From positions 1 through 64,000 of the forward strand of contig JAVBWO010000012.1 of assembly GCA_036677375.1 (NCBI GenBank): DNA of 64,000 bases, given 5' to 3'. The position numbers were made by a program, and so were the translations under genes. The number at the start of each line of letters is the position of its first letter. Within the stretch, counting starts at the first letter, position 1. Positions 25,996 to 34,651 of this stretch are shown in pieces. Source of the DNA: JAVBWO01 sp036677375 (GTDB lineage: Bacteria > Bacillota > Dehalobacteriia > UBA4068 > UBA4997). The notes under the pieces were generated by a model. The model had not been told where the DNA came from, ran no database searches, and was given only the letters and a program-made list of their open reading frames with translations.

Positions 25996-26318
25996 CGCAT
26001 ATCCTCTGTTTTTACTGCTTTTTAGCTGCGGTAACATGATCTTTTTTATGATGGGCGGCAAGCGTCCAAAATACTACAAGCATACTTCACATACCAAAAC
26101 AAGTCATTGACAAGCTGTCAAATATCTTTCTTTCCCACTTAGCCATGGGCATTCTGCTGGGCATGCCACCCGTTTTCATTTGTGTCTCCGCTTGATCTAT
26201 CACTTTCTTCCATTTCTTCCATTTCGCTGCTTCATGAAAAGCTATTTACCAAAGCGGATTGTCTTAAAATTTTATCAAATACAATTTTTGAATCTATATC
26301 TGAAAAATTTTATAAAAA
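25996..26318. other. 323-nt gap between era and recO without a supported gene
   Basis: AT-rich. In Bacillus the small yqzL gene sits between era and recO, but no frame here resembles it. The best short minus frames (27 codons starting MEEMEESDRS, 21 codons starting MPMAKWERK) lack good ribosome binding sites. An inverted repeat TTGACA-GCT-TGTCAA lies near 26105-26120 and overlaps a possible -35 box; no full promoter is convincing. Confidence 0.5.
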
Positions 26319-27218
26319 TCATATCTCTTTACTGTTATAGCCCAGGCTGCGCATTTCCGCTTCTTTATTGCGCCAGTCCTTTTTTACTTTAACCCACAAC
26401 TCTAAAAAGACCCGGTTGCCAAAAAGCCGTTCAATCTCCGGGCGGGCTTCCGAACCAATCTTTTTCAGCATAGCACCGTTTTTGCCAATGATGATGGCTT
26501 TTTGGCTGTCCCGTTCCACATAGATATTGGCGCCGATATAAAGAAGATCGCCCCGCCGCTTTTCCACCTGAATGGGCTCGACTGCCACGGCATGCGGTAC
26601 TTCCTGCGAGGTATTCAAAAGAACTTTTTCCCGGATGATCTCCGCCATGATCTTTTGTTCCGGCTGATCCGTCACCATATCGGTAGGATAATATTGAGGA
26701 CCGGGTTCCAGATATTTCGCCAAAACCGTCAAAAGCCTTTCTAGATTATCCCCCGTCTTGGCGGATACCGGAATCACCTCGGCAAAGGGCAAAAGCTTGC
26801 CGTAGCGGTCCAGGACAGGTAAAAGCTGCTGTGGCGTCAAAAGATCGATTTTATTAACCACAAGAAAAATGGGACATGCGGCGCCGGCCAGACGCTTGGT
26901 AATATATTCCTCGCCGCCGCCGATCTCGGCTGTGGCATCCACCAGATACAAAATGACATCCACGTCCCCTACCACGCTCAAAGCCGCCTTGGACATATAT
27001 TCCCCCAGCTTGTGCTGGGGCTTGTGTACGCCCGGCGTATCCAAAAAGACGATTTGCATCTTCTCATCGGTATAGACGCCATGAATCTTATTCCTGGTGG
27101 TCTGGGCTTTGTCGGACATAATGGCGACCTTTTGTCCCAGGATCTCGTTTAACATGGTGGATTTTCCCACATTGGGGCGGCCGATGATGCCAACAAAGCC
27201 GGATTTGAATTCTTTCAT
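26319..27218 (-). CDS. era: Ribosome-assembly GTPase Era
   Basis: A 299-residue GTPase that binds 16S rRNA near its 3' end. G1 GRPNVGKSTM near residue 15, the switch region with AQTTRNKIHGV, G3 DTPGVHKPQH, G4 NKIDLL. The C-terminal KH domain has IGKNGAMLKKIGSEARP. I start at ATG 27218 behind GAGGG; the frame to 27344 overlaps the upstream lipoprotein gene and is not family-like. It lies 19 nt behind the DUF3048 gene. Confidence 0.97.
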   Translation of the reverse strand: MKEFKSGFVGIIGRPNVGKSTMLNEILGQKVAIMSDKAQTTRNKIHGVYTDEKMQIVFLDTPGVHKPQHKLGEYMSKAALSVVGDVDVILYLVDATAEIGGGEEYITKRLAGAACPIFLVVNKIDLLTPQQLLPVLDRYGKLLPFAEVIPVSAKTGDNLERLLTVLAKYLEPGPQYYPTDMVTDQPEQKIMAEIIREKVLLNTSQEVPHAVAVEPIQVEKRRGDLLYIGANIYVERDSQKAIIIGKNGAMLKKIGSEARPEIERLFGNRVFLELWVKVKKDWRNKEAEMRSLGYNSKEI

Positions 27219-27237
27219 ATTTTCCCTCGCAATTTTC

Positions 27238-28272
27238 TTATTCTGTACTGGCTGCGGCCGGCAGCTGGAAAGTGCAGTTCTGATCCATGACCTCGATCCA
27301 GGTCCTGCCTGTTTTGAGCCGGAATTCCCGGCCGTTCTCATCATAAAAAACCGTAGGCTGATTTAAGCCTTCTTTTTTCCAGGTTCCGGCGATAGCGACC
27401 CCATCCCGCATCAGCCAAGCCTCACCGCTGCCCACCAGATCGATCTCCAGGCGGCCTTCGGAATCCAACACCTTTGATTTTACCCGCTGCACAATGATGT
27501 TGCTTGCGGTAAGTACTTCGCCTGTGACGGCATCCGTATAGTCCTCGCTATTGAGCAAACGTTCATATAGGCCGCTGGCGCTGTCATAACGGTAGCTGAT
27601 CTTAGAATACGGATAGGCGGTCTTGACCCAGGAAGCATCGGCGCCGGTCACCGGATCATCGGAGAAAACATAGCTTCGTACCGGAACCGCTTCATCCCAG
27701 CCTTTTTTCTCGATATAAGGCCAGATTTTCTCAATGGAGGTATATAGGTTATGCGGCGCTTTCCGGCTCTTGTCCCGCCAAAACCCCCCGGAATGGCTGA
27801 TTTCATTAAAGGAGTCCACAATTCCTTTGCTAAGATAGCTATAAGCGTCCGGGCTGCCTCCCGCATGGAGAAAAACGGCGTCCCACTCCCGGGCAATATC
27901 GATCATGTAAGGACGGGCGCTTCTTACCGGGCCGATCTTTTCCGCCGTACCGTGATAGTATAGCGCCAGATAGCGGCTGATGCCGCCTTCCGCGGGAACC
28001 TCATAAACGATATCGGCCTGATTCAGGCCTGTCTGGGGCCGGGCCTTTGGGTTATTGTCAATGCTGATCAGAATGGGCCGCGCCGGCATTTCAATCAAAG
28101 GCGCATTGTCCAAAGGGCAATTGTAAGGCGCAGGTTCTTCTTCCGGCTGGGAATCCTCTATGGCCGTGGTATCCTCTGTCTGTGATGTATCCGCCGTGCT
28201 CTCTTTGCCGCAGGCCGTTAAAAACAGACAAACCGCCAACAACAGGATCAAAAACATCTTAGGTCGTTTCAT
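27238..28272 (-). CDS. DUF3048 lipoprotein (YerB-like)
   Basis: A 344-residue secreted lipoprotein. The signal peptide ends in a lipobox LTAC, so Cys21 should be lipidated, followed by an acidic linker rich in Thr/Glu. The main body matches DUF3048: MPARPILISIDNNPKARPQT, ADIVYEVPAEGGISRYLALY, KIGPVRSARPYMIDIA and VFLHAGGSPDAYSYL. The function is unknown; in Bacillus the family includes YerB. ATG 28272 sits behind AGGAGG, 9 nt after dgkA. Its place between dgkA and era, where cdd lies in Bacillus, is a lineage-specific insertion. Confidence 0.9.
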   Translation of the reverse strand: MKRPKMFLILLLAVCLFLTACGKESTADTSQTEDTTAIEDSQPEEEPAPYNCPLDNAPLIEMPARPILISIDNNPKARPQTGLNQADIVYEVPAEGGISRYLALYYHGTAEKIGPVRSARPYMIDIAREWDAVFLHAGGSPDAYSYLSKGIVDSFNEISHSGGFWRDKSRKAPHNLYTSIEKIWPYIEKKGWDEAVPVRSYVFSDDPVTGADASWVKTAYPYSKISYRYDSASGLYERLLNSEDYTDAVTGEVLTASNIIVQRVKSKVLDSEGRLEIDLVGSGEAWLMRDGVAIAGTWKKEGLNQPTVFYDENGREFRLKTGRTWIEVMDQNCTFQLPAAASTE

Positions 28273-28281
28273 GGTTTCCTC

Positions 28282-28680
28282 CTAAAGGTTTGAAATAAGC
28301 GAGAGATGCGCCGAGATCAAAAACCAAAAACGGGGCAGAAAGATAATGAGCCCCACTACTGCCGCCGCCAATGCCGCAATGAGAACGCCTCCGGCCGCGG
28401 CATCCTTGGCATAGGCCGCCAGTGGGTGCTTTTCCGGAGAAACCAGATCCACCACGGCTTCCACGGCGCTATTAATCAGTTCGGCGCCCAATACCAGGGC
28501 AATGGCTAAGATCACCGCCACCCACTCCCAGACATCAATCCGGCAGATGAGAGATACGACCAAGACGGCGATGGCAATGAGAATATGAATGCGCATATGT
28601 TTTTCGATGGCGCAGGCTTTTATAATGCCGGAAAAAGCACAGGCAAATGATTGACGTTCGGAACCTTGCCGCTTGATCAT
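28282..28680 (-). CDS. dgkA: Diacylglycerol/undecaprenol kinase family protein
   Basis: A 132-residue integral membrane kinase with three transmembrane helices. Signature ALVLGAELINSAVEAVVDLV with the catalytic Glu residues, preceded by EKHMRIHI. In Firmicutes the family phosphorylates undecaprenol (lipid carrier recycling) or diacylglycerol. Its ATG at 28680 overlaps the ybeY stop as ATGA, so translation is coupled. The position after ybeY is the standard Firmicute arrangement. Confidence 0.93.
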   Translation of the reverse strand: MIKRQGSERQSFACAFSGIIKACAIEKHMRIHILIAIAVLVVSLICRIDVWEWVAVILAIALVLGAELINSAVEAVVDLVSPEKHPLAAYAKDAAAGGVLIAALAAAVVGLIIFLPRFWFLISAHLSLISNL

Positions 28681-29156
28681 AGGGCTTCCCGCCTTTCCAG
28701 GCCCAATTTTTGCATAATCTCTTCCTGCCGGGCAAACATCAAATCTTCTTTTTCTTTGCCCTGTTCGTGATCATAGCCTAAAAGGTGCAAAAGGCCATGG
28801 ACAAAAAGAAAGGTTAGCTCCCGCTCCTGCCCGTGACCATATTCCGCTGCCTGCGCCGCCATAGTCTCAGCAGAGATAACAATATCCCCCAATTCCGAAG
28901 GAGCGATGATGGGTTCCTCTGCTTCATACATGGGAAAGGACAAGACGTCGGTCGCTTTATCTATATTACGGTACGTTTTATTAAGCGCTTGGATCTCTTG
29001 GTTATCCGTTATCGTCAGGCTGATGTTGAGCCCCGTCTTGGGCAGTAGGCGGCTCTTTTCTGTTTCCAGAGTCATCTTGGCTGCTCGGCGCAACAAGCTC
29101 TGCCATCCTTTCGGAAGCGCCGTCTTTTTCTGATGATTGCTGATGGAAACCGACAT
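28677..29156 (-). CDS. ybeY: Endoribonuclease YbeY (16S rRNA maturation)
   Basis: A 159-residue zinc endoribonuclease. The metal site is HGLLHLLGYDH (HxxxHxxxxxH), preceded by NKTYRNIDKATDVLSFPM and LGDIVIS. I keep the long start at ATG 29156: the N-terminus MSVSISNHQKK fits the family and GAGG lies 8 nt upstream. This makes ybeY overlap the 3' end of pgpH by 155 nt in another frame. Its stop overlaps dgkA by 4 nt. Confidence 0.95.
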   Translation of the reverse strand: MSVSISNHQKKTALPKGWQSLLRRAAKMTLETEKSRLLPKTGLNISLTITDNQEIQALNKTYRNIDKATDVLSFPMYEAEEPIIAPSELGDIVISAETMAAQAAEYGHGQERELTFLFVHGLLHLLGYDHEQGKEKEDLMFARQEEIMQKLGLERREAL

Positions 29157-31269
29157 TCTTTTTGCCTCTTTTCTTTTTCAGTTCTTTCTCCATATTGGGC
29201 GGATAGCTGATGCGGCTGTGAGAAACGCCGGCCAGCACCCGGCTGAAAGCATTGGCGATGATCTCCAAGTCACGGAAGGTCAAAGGACTTTCGCTCAATT
29301 GTCCGTCGTCAAACTTGTCTCGGATGATCTCCCTGATTTTGCCGTCGATCTGTCCTTTGGTCGGTTTTGCCATAGAATGGATGGCAGCCTGTACACTATC
29401 CGCCAAAAGAACAATGGCTGCTTCCATGCTCTGAGGTTTAGGCCCCGGGTAGCGGAAATCTGCTTCTTTGACATCTTCCATACCGCTTTCCTGCGCTTTT
29501 TGGAAGAAAAAGCCCGCAAGTCCCGTGCCGTGATGCTGCCCGATGATATCCAAAACTGCTTCGGGCAGTTTGTATTCCGCCGCCATTTCCACTCCTTCTT
29601 TGGGATGGGAGGAGATGATCAATGTGCTTAAAGTAGGTTGCAGCTTATCGTGGGGATTTTCACCGGTTCCCTGATTTTCGATGAAGAAATAGGGCCGCTT
29701 TACCTTGCCGATATCATGATAATAGGAACCGACCCGAGCCAAGAGAGAATTGGCGCCTACATCCTCCGCCGCGGCTTCCGCCAGATTCCCCACCAAAATG
29801 CTATGTTGATACGTACCGGGGGCGTCTACCATCAACTGGTGCAGCAAAGGCTGGTTGGAGTTACAAAGCTCCAAAAGCCGCACCTCGGTGGTAATACCAA
29901 AGGCGCCTTCCCAAAAGGGCAGACTGCCAATGGTCAAAATTGCCGACAACAGCCCGTTAATAAAACCCATGATCACGCCAATGCTGATATATTCCCAGTT
30001 ATAGCTCCACATCAGGCCCCAAGCTGTTACGGTGGCGGCACAGGCGGCCCCCACATACAGCACGGCGGTGACATATTTACTGCGCTGACCCATTTTAGTG
30101 ACTTGATAGATCCCGACAATGCCGCCTATCACGGCGGCCAAGGTATAGCCAAGCTGGCCTCCTCCCAGAACTCCGGCAAAGATGCTGACGAAAACCGTAC
30201 CAAGCAGCGCCACTTTATGATTAAAAAGAGCGGCCATCAGCATGGCGCAAGCAGGAACCGGAATCAAAAATCCCATCAGGGCGTCGGTTTCCCAGCGGGT
30301 GCTGATATTCAGCATGGTAATAACTTTGCCGAATAACAAGGTGCAGCTGATCAAAAGTCCTAAAAGCAGGATCTTGGAGCTGTCCTCCCAAACCTCCCGG
30401 CAGTAAAAGCGCAGATAAATACCAAAAAACAAAAACATAAGGAAGACAAAAGCCAAAAGACCGATATAGGTCAGGGAATCATTCGTTTCCGTTTGCAGTC
30501 CCAAAGTCTTCAAGGTTTCCAGATCGTCGGCCGTTACCGTTTCCCCCGCCGCGATCAAAAGTTCCCCCGGTCTTACCGTGACCTGTACCGGCGCTACCTC
30601 CGACATGGCCTTTTCCACCGCGTCCATGGTCGCCACCTGATCCTGCAACATGTTGGGAGTGAATTCCAAAAAGCCGACGATGGCGGAAAGCAGCTCTTTC
30701 GCGGAGGTTTTATAGTTGGATTCGCTAATGGTACTCAAAATACTGCTTTCCAGATCCGCAAGACCTGTTTCCGCGACCCCTGAACCGTAAGCTGTCTCAA
30801 TCGTGTTTTTCAAATAAGTATTAAGCTCCCCCAAGACCTGATCGCTGCTGGCCAGAGCATAGGAAAGGCTGCTTTCCGGAATCTCACCCGGCAAAGCATT
30901 CTTGGCTTGCTCCAGTTTCTCTTCTGCCGTCAGGAGCTCATTATTTTTGATGGTGGAAAACACGGAGAATATGTCTTCAATCTGTTCCTCCGTATGGGGA
31001 ATTACCGTATCGTCATAGCGGTAGATTTGCGCCACTTTCTGCGCGGCGGCATTTTTGGCTTCCTGAGTCAGGGAACTGCTGACAAAAGTAGTGGCGGAAC
31101 CGGAATAATAAATATTTTTGTCTACTCTTTCCCCTACTTCCAGGAAAACTCTGTCCGGTAAAAAATTGATGCTTAATATGACAAAGGTGACGGCAATAAA
31201 AAATATGGCCCAGGCGAGACGCAGGGTACGGCTCCCGGCATATTTTCCTTTTTTCTGACGTTTGTCCAA
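29002..31269 (-). CDS. pgpH: Cyclic-di-AMP phosphodiesterase PgpH family (7TM-HD, YqfF)
   Basis: A 755-residue membrane protein starting at TTG 31269, 8 nt behind GGAG. One N-terminal transmembrane helix, a large extracellular domain (about 40-270), seven transmembrane helices (about 275-470) and a cytosolic HD domain: HSILVGNLAEAAAED, GSYYHDIGKVKRP, ISSHPKEG, GQHHGT. PgpH degrades the second messenger c-di-AMP. The last ~58 residues (low-complexity, charged, KKKRGKKN then SSQDDSGNRKEPP) extend past the usual family end and are encoded over the start of ybeY. phoH lies 72 nt upstream. Confidence 0.94.
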   Translation of the reverse strand: MDKRQKKGKYAGSRTLRLAWAIFFIAVTFVILSINFLPDRVFLEVGERVDKNIYYSGSATTFVSSSLTQEAKNAAAQKVAQIYRYDDTVIPHTEEQIEDIFSVFSTIKNNELLTAEEKLEQAKNALPGEIPESSLSYALASSDQVLGELNTYLKNTIETAYGSGVAETGLADLESSILSTISESNYKTSAKELLSAIVGFLEFTPNMLQDQVATMDAVEKAMSEVAPVQVTVRPGELLIAAGETVTADDLETLKTLGLQTETNDSLTYIGLLAFVFLMFLFFGIYLRFYCREVWEDSSKILLLGLLISCTLLFGKVITMLNISTRWETDALMGFLIPVPACAMLMAALFNHKVALLGTVFVSIFAGVLGGGQLGYTLAAVIGGIVGIYQVTKMGQRSKYVTAVLYVGAACAATVTAWGLMWSYNWEYISIGVIMGFINGLLSAILTIGSLPFWEGAFGITTEVRLLELCNSNQPLLHQLMVDAPGTYQHSILVGNLAEAAAEDVGANSLLARVGSYYHDIGKVKRPYFFIENQGTGENPHDKLQPTLSTLIISSHPKEGVEMAAEYKLPEAVLDIIGQHHGTGLAGFFFQKAQESGMEDVKEADFRYPGPKPQSMEAAIVLLADSVQAAIHSMAKPTKGQIDGKIREIIRDKFDDGQLSESPLTFRDLEIIANAFSRVLAGVSHSRISYPPNMEKELKKKRGKKNVGFHQQSSEKDGASERMAELVAPSSQDDSGNRKEPPTAQDGAQHQPDDNG

Positions 31270-31341
31270 AGCATGATCTCCTTTCGGAATGGAAAACCAA
31301 AGAAAAGCTCAGAAAGGCTTCCCAATGCATTCGGGTTAATT

Positions 31342-32298
31342 TCATTTCCGCCCGTAGGCCAAAATGATTTTTTGCACCAAGGGATGGCGCACCACGTCCA
31401 TCTCCGTTAAATAAGAAAAAGAAATTCCTTCAATCTCTTGTAATATTTTTTCCGCCTCAATAAGGCCTGAACCTTCGCCCCCAGGCAAGTCTATTTGGGT
31501 AATGTCCCCCGTAATAACCGCTTTGGAACCGATCCCCAAACGGGTGAGAAACATTTTCATTTGCGGGGAGGTGGTGTTCTGTGCCTCGTCCAAAATAATA
31601 AAGGCGTCGTCTAAGGTGCGTCCCCGCATATAAGCCAAAGGAACCACCTCGATGATATTGCGTTCGATATATTTAGCGGCCAACTCCGTGCCCAAAATAT
31701 CGTCTAAGGCATCATAAATGGGACGCAGGTATGGGTTGACTTTATCCTGTAAATCACCCGGGAGAAAGCCCAGCTTTTCCCCAGCTTCCACCGCGGGCCG
31801 CACCAAAACGATCTTATTGACTTCTTTTGATTTCAATGCCATCACCGCCATAACCACAGCCAGATAAGTCTTGCCGGTGCCGGCGGGACCGATGCCGAAG
31901 GTAATATCATGATTACGGATGGCTTCCAGATATGCCCGCTGTCCAAAGGTCTTGGCTTTGATCTGTTTGCCTCTCGGCGTCACATAAACGGTCTGTGCCA
32001 AATGATTGACATCCTGGTTATTATTTTCCGCCATACCCAGGGCATAATTGACAGCCGCCCGTGTTACCACGATATCGGCATTGGCTAAGACCAGAAGATG
32101 ATCCAATACTTTTTTGGCCTTTTCGATTTCATCCACGCTGCCGGAAAGCGTGATTTCATCTCCCCGCACAGTGATCTTTGCTTTCAGATTCTTTTCCAGA
32201 AGCGCCAGGTTCTCGTCTTGTTCCCCTAATAGATTCGCAGCTTGTACATTATTTTTGATTGCGATTTTCTCTATCTTCAGCGCAGCATTTTTGACCAA
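31342..32298 (-). CDS. phoH: PhoH-family ATPase
   Basis: A 318-residue P-loop ATPase. It starts at TTG 32298, 8 nt behind AGGAGG. The N-terminal ~110 residues are a KH-like region (KITVRGDEITLSGSVDEIEK), then FGIGPAGTGKTYLAV (Walker A) and AFIILDEAQNTT (Walker B), VRPAVEAGEKLGFLPGD and ITGDITQIDLPG. PhoH proteins are implicated in RNA metabolism; the exact role is unsettled. It has a promoter of its own within the end of yqfD and precedes pgpH and ybeY as in Bacillus. Confidence 0.95.
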   Translation of the reverse strand: MVKNAALKIEKIAIKNNVQAANLLGEQDENLALLEKNLKAKITVRGDEITLSGSVDEIEKAKKVLDHLLVLANADIVVTRAAVNYALGMAENNNQDVNHLAQTVYVTPRGKQIKAKTFGQRAYLEAIRNHDITFGIGPAGTGKTYLAVVMAVMALKSKEVNKIVLVRPAVEAGEKLGFLPGDLQDKVNPYLRPIYDALDDILGTELAAKYIERNIIEVVPLAYMRGRTLDDAFIILDEAQNTTSPQMKMFLTRLGIGSKAVITGDITQIDLPGGEGSGLIEAEKILQEIEGISFSYLTEMDVVRHPLVQKIILAYGRK

Positions 32299-32339
32299 AT
32301 GTTTGGCCTCCTTTTTAAAAGTTATACTGAAACAATTAT

Positions 32340-32369
32340 ATTATACTATATATTACCAAACTTACTCAA
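32340..32369 (-). promoter_or_regulatory. Predicted promoter of phoH-pgpH-ybeY
   Basis: TTGAGT at 32369-32364, an 18-nt spacer and TATAAT at 32345-32340; a second TATAAT overlaps at 32340-32335. It straddles the yqfD stop, so phoH can be expressed in vegetative cells apart from the sporulation genes upstream. Confidence 0.6.
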
Positions 32370-33543
32370 TGGTAGATATTCCTGCGGCGCCAGAAATTAA
32401 CGCAATATCTTCCAGACACTCCCATACCACCTTGACATGATGGATATTTCCCTCCTGTGCCAAGGGGATCACTTCTTCCTTCAATAATTGGCTTTCGGGA
32501 GGCATGGTTTGGCGAATCATTTGAACGGCCCTGGCATAAGCTTCTTCTTCGGCTCCCGCTGCTCCCCAGTTTTTTAATTCAGATTTTTGCGGCTGATAGG
32601 TGCGTTCCATGATAAAGCAAGGCAAGTCAATCCCTTGCCAAATGACCAGTGCTTGTTCCTTTTCATAAACCAATGCCCAATCTTCTGAGGGTAATTCTCC
32701 CCAAAGCATTAATTTTTTCCCTTTTTGATCTTCCAGCCACCAATTTTTGACAAGAGGCCCCGTATCGATTTTTTGCTCTTCGGTTTCCCCGCATTGACCG
32801 GTCCCCTCGTACCAGACCCGGGCCATAATCATGGCGCGGGCTTTGCCATTTTTCGGTAGAACCAAAGGCTGGCCGGCCGCTACGGTATCTCCCCGTTTGA
32901 CCAATGCTTCTCCCTGCATCACCAGGATGTCCTTTATTATGCCATCTTTGGCGGCGGCGATCAACAGTTTTGCGGTATCGGCGTCCGGTTCCGCTACTTT
33001 ACGTTCGGCTACCTGGATATGGAGCATGGAACCCTGTCGGTTGATCCCGACCCAGGACAATTCCGGCAATTTTAAAAGTATTGCCTTCTCCGCTTGCCGA
33101 AGATCCAGATCCGGAATATATTTTCCCCAGGCAATACCGGATTCCACCGCCGCCTTTTCGATGGTTTTGGTTGTCATGTGCAAAAGCGGTCCTTTGCTGT
33201 CTATCTGAATGAACAGCACAAAAGAAGAAAGCGTATAAATCGACACTAAAAAAAAGAGGAAACCTGCCACAAGCATTTTTCTTTTCTTTAAATAGCGCCA
33301 GATAAAAAGAGGCCCGAACCGGTGATACAAACGAAAGGTCACTCCGGAAGAACGGGCCAGATGCCGCATGGCGCCGATTTGCCTGAAATAGACCTTAGCC
33401 GTAATATCGCCGTTTTCCAGGATACGGATATCGTACAGATCGATCCCTTCTTGCAGCGCTAAGTTGAGCAGAGCTTCCTTTTTATTGCCGCTGATGTGAA
33501 TAATGACCCAGCCGGAGAAATACATTTTCAGCCATTCAAGCAT
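32362..33543 (-). CDS. yqfD: Sporulation protein YqfD
   Basis: A 393-residue membrane protein. The N-terminal ~85 residues are soluble (WVIIHISGNKKEALLNLAL), a transmembrane helix lies near 88-110 (MLVAGFLFFLVSIYTLSSFVLF), and a large outer domain follows with SGIAWGKYIPDLD, LSWVGINRQGSMLHIQVAERK and VKRGDTVAAGQPL. In Bacillus yqfC and yqfD belong to the mother-cell sigma-E regulon; the molecular role is unknown. Its ATG overlaps the yqfC stop as ATGA. Confidence 0.93.
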   Translation of the reverse strand: MLEWLKMYFSGWVIIHISGNKKEALLNLALQEGIDLYDIRILENGDITAKVYFRQIGAMRHLARSSGVTFRLYHRFGPLFIWRYLKKRKMLVAGFLFFLVSIYTLSSFVLFIQIDSKGPLLHMTTKTIEKAAVESGIAWGKYIPDLDLRQAEKAILLKLPELSWVGINRQGSMLHIQVAERKVAEPDADTAKLLIAAAKDGIIKDILVMQGEALVKRGDTVAAGQPLVLPKNGKARAMIMARVWYEGTGQCGETEEQKIDTGPLVKNWWLEDQKGKKLMLWGELPSEDWALVYEKEQALVIWQGIDLPCFIMERTYQPQKSELKNWGAAGAEEEAYARAVQMIRQTMPPESQLLKEEVIPLAQEGNIHHVKVVWECLEDIALISGAAGISTIE

Positions 33544-33869
33544 CAGGCTTCCCCCTTGTCAAGTATGATGGAAACATTGTTGATCTCTCCGTTGATCAGG
33601 ATTTCCTCATTGCTGATGGCGGGTAGTGTCATGCCTTTGCCGGTAATAAGGAGGTAACCTGTATTGACTTTGACCCGGATCTCTTCTTCACTGTAACCGA
33701 TGATCCCCTGATGGTTTTCAATGGAAAGCCGTAAATTGCCGACAAGGATCATTTTCGGCAAATTGAGCGCCATCTCTTGGGGGATTTCCAAAAGATCGGC
33801 AAATGTACTTTTCAGCAGTTCGCGCTTTTTTTTATCTTTATCTGAGGGATTTTTACTCTTTTGCTCCAT
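33543..33869 (-). CDS. yqfC: Sporulation protein YqfC
   Basis: A 108-residue protein. The charged N-terminus (NPSDKDKKKRELL) precedes the conserved YqfC core: LLEIPQEMALNLPKMILVGN, IENHQGIIGYSEEEIRV, NTGYLLITGKG and ILINGEINNVSI. ATG 33869 follows GGAGGT. It is translationally coupled to yqfD and in the relatives is expressed in the mother cell under sigma-E; no sigma-E promoter is clear in the 113 nt upstream. Confidence 0.92.
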   Translation of the reverse strand: MEQKSKNPSDKDKKKRELLKSTFADLLEIPQEMALNLPKMILVGNLRLSIENHQGIIGYSEEEIRVKVNTGYLLITGKGMTLPAISNEEILINGEINNVSIILDKGEA

Positions 33870-33982
33870 AAGAAAAGCACCTCCAACCTATCTTTATGCC
33901 TAGGTCGAAGGTGCTATGAACGTTTTGTTGACGGTTCCGGCGGCAGGCAACTTTGGCATACTCTGCCGTTTTCCAAAGTGAT

Positions 33983-34588
33983 CTAGCGGTATTTAGGGCA
34001 AACTCTCTTTGGTCTTCTGGCCAATGGCTCCCCAATGATTTCTGCCAAAATAACCGCTTGCGCCCAGTTTTCCTGTGAGAAGGCAGAAAAAATGGCGGGC
34101 AATTCCTGATTCTTATGGATTTTTTCTGCTTTCTTTTCTTCTTTCGGCACATTCAATCTGCTGGTGATGCTGCTTTCATACCGACGGTCCTCCCCCTGGA
34201 TGCCCCGGCCTTCCAGGGAGGCGCTGCCCTCGGTATTTTGCGGCTCCACGATCGTGGCAGCCCCTCCTCTAGCACCTTCCATGATCTCGGCGGCATAACC
34301 TTCCGTCCCCATCAAATCGTCGCCGAAGCCTTCTCCGGCATACCATTCAGGATCTCTTTTCGGGGCAGCGGCAGGAGCCTTCCTTTGAGGAAGGGACGGC
34401 TCCTCTTCACCCATGATCTTTTTCAATTCCGCCCACGGGTCGTTTTGCAATACCGGTCTTTGAACGGTTCGCCGGTCTCTTGATTGCGACAGAGTGCTTT
34501 CCTTTTTCTGCTGTGCTTTTCTATTCTTTGAGACGCCCGCTGCTATCATAATGATGATCCATATGATTACGCCAAAAAATCCTTCCAT
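33983..34588 (-). CDS. Membrane-anchored hypothetical protein between floA and yqfC
   Basis: A 201-residue protein with ATG 34588 behind GGAGGAGGG. A single N-terminal transmembrane helix (residues 4-19, FFGVIIWIIIMIAAGV) is followed by a basic stretch and a long polar, Pro/Glu-rich, probably disordered region. A short C-terminal module reads WAQAVILAEIIGEPLARRPK, an A-E-I-I-G-x-P-x-A-x-R pattern that I believe recurs at the C-terminus of similar clostridial proteins. No enzyme motif. The position directly behind nfeD-floA suggests a role at membrane microdomains or in envelope/sporulation work (inference). Confidence 0.75.
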   Translation of the reverse strand: MEGFFGVIIWIIIMIAAGVSKNRKAQQKKESTLSQSRDRRTVQRPVLQNDPWAELKKIMGEEEPSLPQRKAPAAAPKRDPEWYAGEGFGDDLMGTEGYAAEIMEGARGGAATIVEPQNTEGSASLEGRGIQGEDRRYESSITSRLNVPKEEKKAEKIHKNQELPAIFSAFSQENWAQAVILAEIIGEPLARRPKRVCPKYR

Positions 34589-34651
34589 GTCCCTCCTCCT
34601 TTCTGCTCATAACTGCTAAATAGTGGCTTAATTAATTATTGAGAGAGGCAG

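Noticed and set aside
26250..26318. Possible yqzL-like gene between era and recO
   Set aside because: Only very short frames without good Shine-Dalgarno sequences and without similarity to YqzL.
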